Shown here: piece by piece, positions 25,500-35,211 of the stretch
Layout of the letters: the number at the start of each line of letters is the position of its first letter
Numbering within the stretch: position 1 is the stretch's first letter
Source: Candidatus Burkholderia humilis
GTDB lineage: Bacteria > Pseudomonadota > Gammaproteobacteria > Burkholderiales > Burkholderiaceae
Length of the DNA: 35,574 nucleotides
NCBI GenBank assembly: GCA_001184405.1
Contig: LFMX01000045.1
Location: 1-35,574 of the forward strand
Direction: 5' to 3'
Translations under genes and position numbers: made by a program
The notes under the pieces: generated by a model
Told to the model about the DNA's origin: nothing
What the model saw: only the letters and a program-made list of their open reading frames with translations
The model's database searches: none

Positions 25500-25907
25500 A
25501 TGAGCATGATTCAGGAATTCAAGGCCTTCGCCCTCAAGAGCAACATCATGGACCTCGCAGTCGGTGTGATCATTGGCGGCGCTTTTTCGACCATCGTCAA
25601 TGATCTGATCATGCCGGTGGTCGGTCTCGCCACAGGCGGTCTGGACTTCTCGAATCTCTTTGTCCGCTTAGGACAGATACCGCCGACCTTCAAAGGCAAT
25701 CCCGATTCCTATAAGGACTTGCAGACCGCTGGCGTCGCCGTGTTCGGCTACGGCTCGTTCATCACGGTGCTGATCAACTTCATCATCCTCGCTTTCATCA
25801 TCTTTCTGATGGTCAAGTTCATCAACAACTTGCGCAAGCCGGCCGAGGCCGCGCCCGCCGCCACGCCGGAAGATGTGCTGCTGCGCGAAATTCGCGCGAT
25901 GAATTGA
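25500..25907 (+). CDS. mscL: Large-conductance mechanosensitive channel MscL
   Basis: MscL is a homopentameric inner-membrane channel that opens under hypo-osmotic membrane tension. The 135-residue frame starts [42 protein letters not shown], holding the amphipathic N-terminal helix and TM1 with the constriction Gly/Val pattern. A periplasmic loop follows, then TM2 ([23 protein letters not shown]) and a cytoplasmic helix ending [13 protein letters not shown]. All are family-typical in place and length. GGAGG (25486-25490) precedes ATG 25500. The 162-bp upstream gap should hold its own promoter. It is intact. Confidence 0.96.
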   Translation: MSMIQEFKAFALKSNIMDLAVGVIIGGAFSTIVNDLIMPVVGLATGGLDFSNLFVRLGQIPPTFKGNPDSYKDLQTAGVAVFGYGSFITVLINFIILAFIIFLMVKFINNLRKPAEAAPAATPEDVLLREIRAMN

Positions 25908-25994
25908 AAAAATCGCCGCGGGTTTAAGTTCGTGCCTTCGGGCACCTTCGTAGTGATTTTCCTGCTTCAACCAAGCCACATTCGATGAAACCCG

Positions 25995-26034
25995 CGCGGC
26001 GCAGAAGGGTCAACCCTTGTGCGCCGCGTTTCTT
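25995..26034 (+). terminator. Probable terminator downstream of mscL
   Basis: CGCGGCGCAGAAGGGT (25995-26010) pairs with ACCCTTGTGCGCCGCG (26013-26028) with one mismatch around CA, followed by TTTCTT. It is the only notable structure in the 419-bp gene-free stretch 25908-26326 besides a small GTGCC-TTCG-GGCAC hairpin at 25932-25945. It lies 88 bp after the mscL stop. Confidence 0.65.
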
Positions 26035-26326
26035 CGTGCGCACGGCCGCTTTTTTTCTTCTGGAGGACTGTTCGTGCAGGGTTGAGCAGGACTATTATTG
26101 AGACGGAAGCTATGAGGGGATGCCAAGCGGGCCGCCAAACGGTCATCGGCACGATTCGTGCACCAACGACTTGCACCGGCAACATGCCGGTCGTGCGTCA
26201 GAGGTCTCGAATCACCGTGACCTAACCACATCGATGCGCTATAAAAGATCGATGTGCGGCACGCAAGACGGGAGTGGCCGCATGAGGACGCTACGTTTTT
26301 TGCAATTCTTTTTCAGGCGAGTTTTT

Positions 26327-26773
26327 ATGTCCTTCCCGAAAAAGCGTAAATGCGTGAAGGCTGATGGCGACGAGTCTTTTCTCGCCGTGGTACGGCATTT
26401 CAAGCCGTTCGGCCAGCTCAACACCAAGATTGCCCGAGCCCGCGCGCAAGACGAACCCATGCTCTACGCACATGTGCTGCCGGGACTCGATGTCCTGCTC
26501 TGCAGCGTGCGCGGCGCGCAACCACCTTATCCGGCGATCGACGAACTGCACAGGCGCTGCGTCGAATCGATCACGAATGCGCTCGAGCAGCCGCTCGACG
26601 GACTGGAAAACGGCGGTTACTGGTACGAAGCCAACGGCTTCGGCTTCCTGGTCTTCGCCAGCCGCGCCCGCACTCAGATATTGAGCGAATTCGGCGCGTC
26701 CGTCTCTGCGACGCGGTGTCGCGGCGCGCGCCGGCAAGATGCGGACGATGCCGCCTCGCGTCCGCTGCGCTAG
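26327..26773 (+). CDS. Hypothetical protein, C-terminus possibly frameshifted
   Basis: This is a 148-residue soluble protein: MSFPKKRKCVKADGDESFLAVVRHFKPFGQLNTKIARAR, then YAHVLPGLDVLLCSVRGAQPPYPAIDELHRRCVESITNALEQPLDGLENGGYWYEANGFGFLVFASRARTQILSEFGASV. The first 125 residues have convincing codon use and a mixed alpha/beta pattern. The last 20 (TRCRGARRQDADDAASRPLR) are Arg-rich and look like out-of-frame translation, so a late frameshift near 26710 is possible. No family is recognised. The start ATG 26327 has no strong ribosome site. It is flanked by gaps without genes and upstream of dodecin. Confidence 0.5.
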   Translation: MSFPKKRKCVKADGDESFLAVVRHFKPFGQLNTKIARARAQDEPMLYAHVLPGLDVLLCSVRGAQPPYPAIDELHRRCVESITNALEQPLDGLENGGYWYEANGFGFLVFASRARTQILSEFGASVSATRCRGARRQDADDAASRPLR

Positions 26774-26978
26774 TCTTTTCCACGCTTCAATCCGATGCAA
26801 CGTTCCTTGCGCTTTTGCGCAATGACGCGGATGCGCGTCATTGCGGCCTTCTCTGCTTTGCGTTCGTATCCTTTAATGGACGATGCGCATACGCTTCATG
26901 GCGCACGCCTTGCTGCAACCGACGGCGAGCGCATCGCATGGATGCATCGGCCGTTCAGCCATCACTACAAGGAGAAGC

Positions 26979-27188
26979 ATGTCGGAACACGTCTACAAGC
27001 AGATCGAACTCACCGGCTCGTCGCCGAATTCGAGCGATGACGCCGTGCGCGTCGCGCTGGCGAAGGCTTCGAAGACGCTGCGCAACATCCACTGGTTCGA
27101 AGTGACGGAAACGCGCGGACACGTCGAGGACGGCAAGATCGCGCACTGGCAAGTGACGCTCAAGGTGGGACTACGTATCGACGATTAA
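26979..27188 (+). CDS. Dodecin family flavin-binding protein
   Basis: Dodecins are dodecameric flavin storage and buffering proteins of about 70 residues in the cytosol. The 69-residue frame reads MSEHVYKQIELTGSSPNSSDDAVRVALAKASKTLRNIHWFEVTETRGHV with a C-terminal WQVTLKVGLRIDD. The one-helix, three-strand layout is complete, with the flavin-stacking Trp at residue 39 in NIHWFEV. GGAGA lies directly upstream at good spacing. It is a single gene with its own terminator. It is intact. Confidence 0.93.
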   Translation: MSEHVYKQIELTGSSPNSSDDAVRVALAKASKTLRNIHWFEVTETRGHVEDGKIAHWQVTLKVGLRIDD

Positions 27189-27207
27189 GGCTTTTGCCGG
27201 TCGCATG

Positions 27208-27249
27208 AAAAAACCGCGCTTCGTTGCGAAACGAAGCGCGGTTTCTTTT
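27208..27249. terminator. Bidirectional terminator between dodecin and the BMP gene
   Basis: AAACCGCGCTTCGTT (27211-27225) and AACGAAGCGCGGTTT (27229-27243) form a perfect 15-bp stem with a 3-base loop. A6 precedes it and TTTCTTTT follows, so it can stop both converging transcripts. Confidence 0.9.
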
Positions 27250-27263
27250 GGAAGAGGCGGAAT

Positions 27264-28351
27264 TTACTTCGGCAGCGAGCCGTCCACACCTTCGACATAC
27301 CAGTTGATGAGTTGCAGTTCCGGATCGGTCAGCGTCTTGCCGGCCGGCACCTTCTCCGCGCCCGACTGATCCTTGATCGGATCGCTGAAGACATCCCACT
27401 TGCCGGTGTGCAGAGTTCTTCGCGCTTGGCGGCGACGGCTTGCATCGCCTTGGCCGGAATCACGCCACTGTTCAGGTCTTCAAGATCCACCGCTTTCTGC
27501 GGAATGCCGAGCCACACGGGATCGTTCTTCCACTTGCCGTCGACCACCTTCTGGATGACGTTGTTGTAGTAGACGCCCCAGTGCGCGATCACCGAACCCA
27601 GATGCGCATTCGGGCCGAACTTCTTCATGTTCGAATCCCAACCGAACGCATACACGTGCTTTTCGTTCGCGGTGTTGAGCGTCGCGTTCGAGTCCGTGTT
27701 TTGCAGGAGCACGTCCGCGCCCTGCCCGATTAGCGTTTCAGCGGCCTGCTTTTCCTTGCCCGGATCGAACCAGCTGTTGATCCAGATGACCTTCGTGTGA
27801 ACCTTCGGATTCACCGAGCGCGCGCCCATCGTGTACGCGTTGATGTTGCGCACGACTTCGGGAATCGGCACCGATGCGACAAAGCCGAGCGTGTTCGTCT
27901 TCGTCACATAGCCCGCTGCGACGCCCGCGAGATACGCGCCTTGATACATGCGCACGTCATACGTGCCGAAGTTCTTCGCCTTCTTGAAGCCGGTGGTCGT
28001 CAGGAAGATGGTGTTGGGAAAGTCTTTTGCGACCTTCAGCGCGAAATCCTGATAGCCGAAGCTCGTCGCGAAAATGACCTTGTTGCCCTTGTTGGCGAGA
28101 TCGCGGAACACGCGTTCCGAATCGGCGGATTCGGGCACGTTTTCGACGTGCGTGATCTTGATCTTGCTGCCGTACTGCGTTTGCGCTTCCTTGCTGCCGG
28201 CGTCGTGCGCGAAAGTCCAGCCTGCATCGCCCGGATTGCCGAGATAGACGAACGCGACGCCCGGCGCATCCGCCGCCTGTGCGCTTGCTGCGGCGACGGT
28301 CGCGGACAGCGCGAGGGTCACCGTGATCGCCTTCAGCCATGTTTTTTGCAT
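27264..28351 (-). pseudogene. BMP-family ABC transporter substrate-binding protein, one frameshift
   Basis: BMP/PnrA-like proteins bind purine nucleosides or related bases in the periplasm for an ABC importer. A signal peptide (MQKTWLKAITVTLALSATVAAASAQA) precedes VAFVYLGNPGDAGWTFAHDAG, IFATSFGYQDFALKVA, YQGAYLAGVAAGYVTKTN, NINAYTMGARSVNP, INSWFDPGKEKQAAETLIGQGADVLLQNTD and GWDSNMKKFGP, all typical. One extra base near 27413-27416 (AACTCTGC for AACTGC) breaks the frame. The true end then reads HTGKWDVFSDPIKDQSGAEKVPAGK to GSLPK and TAA 27264-27266. A strong ribosome site (AGGAGA) precedes ATG 28349-28351. It is the last gene of the four-gene transporter set 27264-32063. Confidence 0.9.
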
Positions 28352-28469
28352 TGTTGATTCTCCTGGTCGATGTTGTGTTTCGAAAACGAGTGCCAAACCT
28401 ATCCGACCGGACGAGTTTCGTCGGTCAAAAATCTGAGCGGTACGATGTGCGGCTTTTCCGTGACGATGC

Positions 28470-29405
28470 TCAACTCGCCGCGAAAAACGGCTTGCCGAGC
28501 GATGCCGGCGCGTTGAGCTTGATCGTGTTCGGATTGCGCGAAATCAACACGAGCACGACGATGGTCGCAATATACGGCAGCATCGCGAGGAATGCGTCGG
28601 CACCGGCACGCCGATGGCCTGCGCGTAGAACTGCAACGCCATCACTGCGCCGAACAGAATCGCGCCGATCAGCAAGCGCCCCGGCCGCCACGTCGCGAAC
28701 ACGACGAGCGCGAGCGCGATCCAGCCGCGCCCCGACGTCAACTGTTCCTGCCAGATGCAGATAGACGATCGAGTAATAGCCGCCCGCGATGCCCGCCATG
28801 CCGTTGCCGAACAGCGTCGCGCCGTAGCGCACGCCGACGACCGGAAAGCCGGCCGAATGCGCCACCGACGGTGACTCGCCGACCGAACGCAGCACGAGCC
28901 CGGCGCGCGTCTTGTACATAAACCAGCCGATCACGATAAACATGAAAAATGCGAGATAGCCGAGCGGATCGAGCGAAAAAATAGCGGGGCCGAGTACGGG
29001 AATGCTTTTGAGCACCGGAATCGGCATGACGTCGATGGTCGAGCGCACCGCTGCCGACGTGTACGGCTTGCCGACATAGGCCGAAAAGCCGATGCCGAAA
29101 ATCGTCAGCGAGAGGCCGGTGGCGACCTGATTGGCGAGCATCGTGATGGTGAGAAAGCCGAACAAAAGAGCCATCGCGAGACCGGCGAACACGGACGCGA
29201 GAATGCCGAGCCACGGATTGCCGGTGATCGCTGTAACGGCGTAGCCGGTGACGGCGCCCATCAGCATCATGCCTTCGACGCCGAGATTCAGAACGCCAGA
29301 TTTTTCCGCGACGAGTTCGCCCGCGCCTGCGTACATCAGCGGAATGGCGGCGATCGCGGCGCTCGAGGCGCTCGAGGCGAGATTGCTGGCTTGATTGATG
29401 TCCAT
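28470..29405 (-). pseudogene. Nucleoside-type ABC transporter permease 2, compensated frameshift pair
   Basis: This is an inner-membrane permease of the BMP/nucleoside (RbsC-like) group with about 8-10 membrane segments: IPLMYAGAGELVAEKSGVLNLGVEGMMLMGA (a family signature), [71 protein letters not shown] and [13 protein letters not shown]. Between about 28600 and 28745 the open frame reads a non-membrane Arg/Asp-rich stretch. The correct peptide, [19 protein letters not shown] followed by [19 protein letters not shown], is found in another frame. One gain and one loss of a base thus swap about 48 residues and then restore [21 protein letters not shown]. The frame length (312 codons) looks intact to gene finders, but two membrane helices are lost. 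Confidence 0.85.
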
Positions 29406-29412
29406 GATTTTT

Positions 29413-30520
29413 TTAGACGGCGTGATGAGCGGACGAACGGCGCTTGATGCGGTAGTTCACGAACAGATCGCAGCCGAGCAGGCAGAAGAGCAGCAAGCCC
29501 TGAAACACGCCCGCGAGCGCCTGCGGCAGTTGCAGCGAGGTCTGCACCGCTTCGCCGCCGAGATACAGAGCAGCGCCATCAGCAAACTGGCGAGCACGAT
29601 GCCCACCGGATGCAGTCGCCCCACGAACACGACGATGATCGCCGTAAAGCCGTAACCCGGCGACCAGCCCGCCTGAAGCTGCCCGATCGGCCCGGCGACT
29701 TCGCCCATGCCGGCTAGTCCCGCGAGTCCGCCCGAAAGCAGCAGCGACGTCCAGACGTTTTCTTGTCGGAGAAACCGGCGTAGCGCGCGGCAAGCGGCGC
29801 AAGACCGCCGACGTTCATCCGAAAACCCGCGAAACTCTTACGCATAAAAAGCCACACGCAGGGAATGGCGATGACCGTCAGAAATACCGACGCGTTGATG
29901 CGCGTGCCTTTGAGGAAGCTCCAGTGCCAGTCACCGTAGAGACGCGGGAACAGCGCATCGTCGACGAACATCGCGGAAATCGGGAAGTTCATGCCTTCGG
30001 GATCGCGCCACGGGCCGCTGACGAGATAGATCAGCAATTGCGCCGCGACGTACGTGAGCATCAGGCTCGTCAGGATTTCGTTGGTGTTGAAGCGGCTTTT
30101 GGGGAACGCGGGAATCGCCGCCCACAGCATGCCGCCGATCACGCCGCCCGCCATCATCAGCGGCAAGGTCCACCAGCCGGAGGCATCGCCGACATGAATC
30201 GCAATGCCGCCCGCGACGATGCCGCCCAGCAGCATTTGCCTTTCCGCGCCGATATTCCACACGTTCGCGCGATACCCGACCGCGAGCCCGAGCGCGATCA
30301 GACACAGCGGCGACGCCTTCAAGAACAGCTCCGACCAGCCATTCACCGACGACAGCGGTTCGATGAAAAACGCGTGCATCGCGCGCAGCGGATCCTGCCC
30401 GACCACAGAAAAAATCAGAAAGCCTATGACGAGCGTCGCGACCGCCGCGAGCAGCGGCACGGCAAGCTGCATGACGCGCGAGGGCGTTGGGCGCGCTTCG
30501 AGTCGATACGGGAAGATCAT
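29413..30520 (-). pseudogene. Nucleoside-type ABC transporter permease 1, two frameshifts
   Basis: This is the second permease of the BMP-type importer. MIFPYRLEARPTPSRVMQLAVPLLAAVATLVIGFLIF opens the first helix. FLKASPLCLIALGLAVGYRANVWNIGAERQMLLGGIVAGG is the family signature, and KSRFNTNEILTSLMLTYVAAQLL follows. Near 29760 one A is missing from an A5 run (GFSDKKNVW becomes GFSDKKTSG). The next frame, WTSLLLSGGLAGLAGMGEVAGPIGQL through VGIVLASLLMALL, is followed by a 2-bp gain (CTCT) near 29570. The last piece, YLGGEAVQTSLQLPQALAGVFQGLLLFCLL, ends at TGA 29413-29415. It starts five bases after the ATPase stop and lies seven bases before permease 2, so it is one operon. Confidence 0.87.
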
Positions 30521-30525
30521 CGTGC

Positions 30526-32063
30526 TTATTTTGAAAGGGAGTCGATTTCGGCTGCGGGCGCGCGCTTGCCTTCGAACAGTCCGGCCATGAAAAGGCCGAC
30601 TTCTTCCGCGTTGGTTTCGCTTGTCTTGCGCACCGGCGAGAGCTTGCCGCGCGCGATCACGGCGAGCCGGTCGCAGATATCGAAGAATTCTTCCAGTTCT
30701 TCGGAAATCACCAGAATGGCGACGCCGCGCGCCGCGAGATCCAGCAATTGCTGACGGATGAAACCGGCCGCGCCGACATCGACGCCCCAGGTCAACTGCG
30801 CGACGACGCGAGCACTTTCGGCTCCTGGAAAATCTCGCGTCCGACGATGAACTTCTGCAAGTTGCCGCCCGACAGGCTTTGCGCAAGCTCGCCGCTGCCG
30901 CCGCATCGCACATCGAACGACTGGGATGCACGGTCCGCGAACGCTTTGACCGCGCCCGCCTTGATCCAGCCGCCCTTCACCATCTTTTCGCGATGCGCGG
31001 TCAGCAGGCCGTTTTCCGCGAGCGACATGGCCGGGACTGCGCCGCGTCCGAGACGCTCTTCCGGCACGAAGGCGAAGCCGAGCCGGCGGCGGCCGCCCGC
31101 CGTGAGACGCGCGGCCGCTTTGCCGCAGATGGCGACGGCATCGGCTGAAACGTGCTTGTCGCGGATTTCGCCCGATAGCGCCGCGAGCAATTCCGCCTGC
31201 CCGTTCCCCGACACGCCCGCGATGCCGAAAATCTCCCCCGCGTGCACGGCGAACGGCACGTTGTCGAGCGAGATGCCGAACGGATCGGGACTCGCCACCG
31301 ACAGGTTCTTCACGGCGAGGCGGACATCGCCGGGATTGTGTTCGCGCCGCGTGTAGTCGGGCAGCGAATGGCCGACCATCAACTGCGCGAGCGACGCATG
31401 CGTTTCCTTGCGCGGATCGACATTGCCGGTGACGCGGCCGCCGCGCATCACAGTGGCGTTTTCGCAGAGCGACTGAATTTCGTCGAGCTTGTGGCTGATA
31501 TAGAGAATGCTGCAGCCTTCCGATGCGAGCCTGCGCAGCACTTTGAACAGCTTCTGCACGGCTTGGTTGGTTCGTCCATGATGAGCAGACGCGGATTCTG
31601 CAACAGGCATCGCACGATTTCGACGCGTTGCCGTTCCCCGACCGAGAGGCTGTGCACATGGCGCTGCGGACGTAATCTTTCGATACTTCGCGGATGCGTC
31701 TGGAAAGCGCCTTGATATCGAATTTGTCGTCGAGCGCGATGTTCTCGCCGACCGTCAGCGTCTCGAACAGCGAAAAGTGCTGGAACACCATGCCGATGCC
31801 GAGCTTGCGCGCCGCGACCGGACTGCCGATTTCGACGGCTTCGCCCTGCCAGCGGATTTCGCCTTCGTCGGGACGCACGGCGCCGTAGATGATCTTCATC
31901 AGCGTGGATTTGCCCGCGCCGTTTTCACCGAGCACTGCGTGAATTTCGCCCGGCATGACGACCAGATTCACGCCGTCGTTGGCCTTGACGGACGGGTATT
32001 GTTTGCTGATGCCGGACAACGCCAGGCGCGGTGGCGTTGTCGACGTGTCGATGGCGTCGCCCA
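30526..32063 (-). pseudogene. ABC transporter ATP-binding protein (two nucleotide-binding domains), three frameshifts
   Basis: This is the energy subunit of the nucleoside-type importer, with two fused ATPase domains as in sugar and nucleoside (YufO-like) systems. Domain 1 shows GENGAGKSTLMKIIYG (Walker A), GMVFQHFSLFETLTVGENIAL (Q-loop), HSLSVGERQRVEIVRCL (signature) and LLIMDEPT (Walker B). Domain 2 shows IAGVSGNGQAELLAAL, FVPEERLGRGAVPAMSLAENGLL, SLSGGNLQKFIVGREI and ILVISEELEEFFDICDRLAVI. Frame changes lie near 31670, 31575 and 30815. Two fall next to the Walker B of domain 1 or domain 2, so neither site could form. The start ATG is at 32061-32063 (MGDAIDTSTTPPRLALSGISK). It is the promoter-proximal gene of the operon, divergent from the LysR gene. 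Confidence 0.88.
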
Positions 32064-32334
32064 TTGAAATCCAGAAATGCGCCTGGCCACCGAGCAGGCC
32101 GAGCTGGAAAAAATTACCGCGCAAGAGCTTGTGACATCGATGTGTCGCACAAACTCATATCGCGGGCAGAATTTACAGAATTCGAGACACTGAATCGACA
32201 ACTCAAAATAGAGTGTTGGCCCCGCAAACCCATCATTTGCGGGTAACTTACACCTTGACGAAATTTTTTCGTCATATTAAAAATGATATGTAGGTCCACT
32301 GCATCGATCAGCCAGAACATATAGTGAAGATAAC
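32064..32334. promoter_or_regulatory. Divergent promoter region of the transporter and LysR gene
   Basis: This is a 271-bp AT-richer gap. It holds ACATCGATGT (32134-32143), a perfect 10-bp palindrome inside the larger imperfect dyad TGTG...CACA (32130-32151). A second A/T-rich dyad lies around 32270-32290 (CATATT...AATGATATG). LysR regulators usually bind such dyads between their own gene and the divergent target, so this is the likely control region. No exact promoter could be fixed. Confidence 0.4.
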
Positions 32335-33252
32335 ATGAGTCAGCAACGCGAGGCGATCGATACGTATTTATCGCGCGTCTTGCACACCTTGCTAATGGAA
32401 CGCAGCGTGACCCGCGCGGCCGTCAAGCTTAATCGTCCCAACCCGCCATTAGCGCGGCGCTCAGGCGTTTGCGCGACATCACCGGCGATCCGCTGCTCGT
32501 GCGCGGCAAGTCGGGCATGGTGCCCACCGAATACGGTCTTCGTTTGCTCGAACCGACGCAGAATGCGTTGCGGGAGATCGAGCGGATCAAGGTTCAGCAG
32601 CACAATTTCGATCCTTCCACTTCGGTGCGGTGTTATCGCATCGGGTGTCCGGATTACCTCAATGTTCTGTTCGTGCCGACGGTTGTCGAGCGATTTCGGC
32701 AGGCGGCGCCGAATGCGACGCTCGAGTTTCATTCGCTCGGGCCTGCGTTCGATTACGAACTCGCGCTCGAGGACGGGAAGCTCGATATCGTCGTCGGGAA
32801 CTGGCCGGAACCGCCCGAACAGTTGCACCTGTCCAATCTTTTTGTCGACAAGATCGTTTGTCTGGTCAGTAATCAGCATCCGTTTGTCAAGCGTGGCGGG
32901 CTTACGCTCGATCAGTATCTCAATGCGCCGCATCTTGCGCCTACGCCCTATTCCGTTGGCTAGCCGTGGGGCCATTGATGTGCATCTCGCGCGGGAGCGG
33001 TTGAAGCGTCATGTTGTCGTTACTTCGCCTTACTTCAATCTTGCGCCTTATGTGTTGATCAAGTCTGAGCTTGTCTTCACTATGACGCGGCTCTTTGCTG
33101 ATCATTACGCTAAGTTCTTGCCTCTTGCTGTCGTGCCTGCACCTCTTGATTTTCCGCCTATGCAGTATTACCAGCTTTGGCATGAGCGGTGTCATTACTC
33201 CGATGAGGTGCGCTGGTTGCGCAGGCTTGTGGGGAGGCTACTCGGTCTTTGA
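32335..33252 (+). pseudogene. LysR-type transcriptional regulator, two frameshifts
   Basis: The N-terminal winged helix-turn-helix is recognisable: LSRVLHTLLMERSVTRAAVKLN, then in a second frame QPAISAALRRLRDITGDPLLVRGKSGMVPTEYGLRLLEP. The effector domain follows with CPDYLNVLFVPTVVERFRQAAPNATLEFHSLG and LEDGKLDIVVGNWPEPPEQLHLSNLFVDKIVCLVSNQHPF. The first lesion is near 32447, inside the recognition helix. The second is near 32945-32960, after which ASRGAIDVHLARERLKRHVVVTSPYFNLAPYVL runs to TGA 33250-33252. Joined, it has the usual length of about 305 residues. It is divergent from the transporter operon and next to the deaminase, so it was probably the regulator of this purine region. The third codon positions of the last 90 codons are clearly less GC-rich than upstream. 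Confidence 0.88.
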
Positions 33253-33390
33253 TCGATCAACCTTGATCTCTTTCGGTGCTTCTTTTTTTTCGGTAGCCGG
33301 GGGATTCCCGGCGCTGGAATCGTCTTCTCTTTTCTTGTGCAAGGCGCTGGTGGTTTCTTGCCTTTTATTCAGTAGCCGCCTCAAAAAACC

Positions 33391-34751
33391 TCAAGAAAGC
33401 ATCTGAAGCTCCGCAGCCAGCGCATTGTGCCGCTCCAAAACCGCCCAAGCTCAACAGTCGTTAACCGTCAATCTCGCACCACAACCTTCCCGTCCACGAC
33501 AGAAAAAGCAACCTGCGACGGCGCACAAAAAACCAGCGCAGCAACGGGATCATGCAAAGCACCGGCAAACCCGGCTTGCGAAAGATCGAACGAAACAACA
33601 AAATCAGCGGCCATGCCGGGAGCAAGCGCCCCAATATCATCGCGATTCAAAACGCGCGCTACCGATCGTGGCAATTTCCAACGCCTCACGCGCCATCATG
33701 GCATCCGGCCCGAAGCCGACGCGCTGCAGCAACAAAGCCTGACGCACTTCACCGACCATCTGCGCGCCATCGTTCGAAGCGGAACCATCGATACCCAATC
33801 CAACCGGCACACCCGCATCCCGCATAGCGCGGATCGGCGCAATACCCGACGCCAGCCGCATATTCGAGCAAGGACAATGCGCAACGCCCGTCCCAGTCCG
33901 TGCGAACAACGCAATTCCAGCAGCATCGAGCTGCACACAGTGCGCATGCCAGACATCATGTCCGACCCAGCCGAGATCCTCGGCATACTCCGCGGGCGTC
34001 ATGCGGAACTTCTCCCAGCTATACGCCACGTCGTTGATGTTCTCCACCAGATGCGTATGCATCGACACACCATACTCCTGCGCGAGCAAGGCCGAATCGC
34101 GCATCAACTCGCGGCTCACCGAAAACGGCGAACACGGCGCGACAACCACGCGCAGCATCGAATAGTGCCCTTGGTCGTGATATGTCTCGATCAGTCGCTG
34201 CGAGTCGCGCAGAATCGCGTCTTCTTTTTCGACGACCGAATCCGGCGGTAAGCCGCCATCCTTTTGCCCGACACTCATGCTTCCGCGCGCCGCATGAAAA
34301 CGCATGCCGATTTCCCGCGCCGCCGCGATGCTGTCATCCAACTGGCGGCCGTTCGGATAAATATAGAGATGATCGCTCGATGTCGTGCAGCCCGAGAGCA
34401 ACAGTTCTGCCATCGCGGTCGTCGTCGAGACGTTGATCATCTCCGGCGTCAGATGCGCCCAAATCTTGTACAAACTCGTGAGCCAGCCGAACAGCTCGGC
34501 GTTCTGCGCGGCCGGCACGGCGCGCGTCAGGCTCTGATACATATGATGATGCGTGTTCACCAGCCCCGGAATCACCAGATGCCTGCGCATATCGAGCACT
34601 TCGTCGGCGGTTTTGGGCAACTCGTCCGTTCGGCCACAACCGCGACGATCCGGTTTCCTTCGATAAACATCCCGCCATCCGCGATTTCGCGCCGTTGTGC
34701 ATCCATCGTGACGAGCATGTGGGCGTTCTTGACCAGCAAGGTGCGTTGCAT
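33391..34751 (-). pseudogene. Guanine/8-oxoguanine deaminase-like amidohydrolase, four lesions
   Basis: This is a zinc amidohydrolase of the TrzN/8-oxoguanine deaminase group, which turns guanine-type bases into xanthine or urate. The N-terminus (MQRTLLVKNAHMLVTMDAQRREIADGGMFIEGNRIV) shifts near 34630, then reads VLDMRRHLVIPGLVNTHHHMYQSLTR (the HxH metal pair), VSMHTHLVEN, HDVWHAHCVQLD (His metal ligands) and GLGIDGSASND (catalytic Asp). A 2-bp loss in a CG repeat near 33665 breaks the frame. ARVLNRDDIGALAPGMAADFVV follows to GKVVVRD, where TGA 33468-33470 replaces an expected Gly. A last shift near 33437 precedes ERHNALAAELQMLS and TGA 33391-33393. GGAGAG precedes ATG 34749-34751. Its product would feed the urate path to which uraH belongs. 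Confidence 0.87.
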
Positions 34752-35211
34752 CGATTTCTCTCCAAAGACGGTTGGGCGTTCACAAAACCCCGGTTACCCA
34801 GCGTCGATCGCCGTCTTCGGGATGCGGCATGTTCTGCGCGCATCGCCACTGTCGGCGGACAAAAATAAGGCGGCAATCAGCCAGCGGTGATGTCCGGCTT
34901 CACGTGCGCAATATATTCGCGATTTTTGGCACGGTTAGGATCGCGCAGAACGCCGGAATGCTGCGAAAAATGGCCCTTAAAACAAACCTTACAGATTTCT
35001 GTCATGCGTGGCGCATTATTTTTCCTATCGGGGCCGCACATCGCGTCTGGAATTTCTACAATGCTGTACACGGCGCGCATCTGAAACACTGACGGGTATG
35101 TAGCCACTGACGTGGAGCCTCGATCCGCCGCTGACGCACTGTTCGTTCAAAGTGCCGAATTTCGGATCGATGCGCAAAGCCGGATCTCGCACCACTCAAG
35201 GAAACTGCGAA
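34752..35211. other. Gene-poor stretch between the deaminase and uraH
   Basis: These 460 bases separate two divergent purine genes and must carry both promoters. A/T-rich pockets at 34905-34930 and 35015-35030 are promoter-like, but no -35/-10 pair is convincing. The only possible gene is the short CxxC frame at 34877-35005. Confidence 0.4.
34877..35005 (-). CDS. Possible 42-residue CxxC micro-protein
   Basis: The frame from ATG 35003-35005 to TGA 34877-34879 reads MTEICKVCFKGHFSQHSGV and ends YIAHVKPDITAG. C-x2-C followed by H-x3-H resembles a small zinc knuckle. Against it, there is no ribosome site, the codon use is not GC-biased, and the frame is short. It could also be the remnant of a larger gene. 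Confidence 0.25.
   Translation of the reverse strand: MTEICKVCFKGHFSQHSGVLRDPNRAKNREYIAHVKPDITAG

Noticed and set aside
25932..25945. Short GTGCC-TTCG-GGCAC hairpin after mscL as the terminator
   Set aside because: No T-run follows; the longer hairpin at 25995-26028 is the better terminator.
33253..33390. Intergenic repeat element or small RNA in the T-rich stretch between LysR and the deaminase
   Set aside because: It vaguely recalls dispersed T-rich repeats of Burkholderia genomes, but within one window no second copy is visible and the hairpins (33255-33268, 33296-33312) are not followed by a proper T-run.
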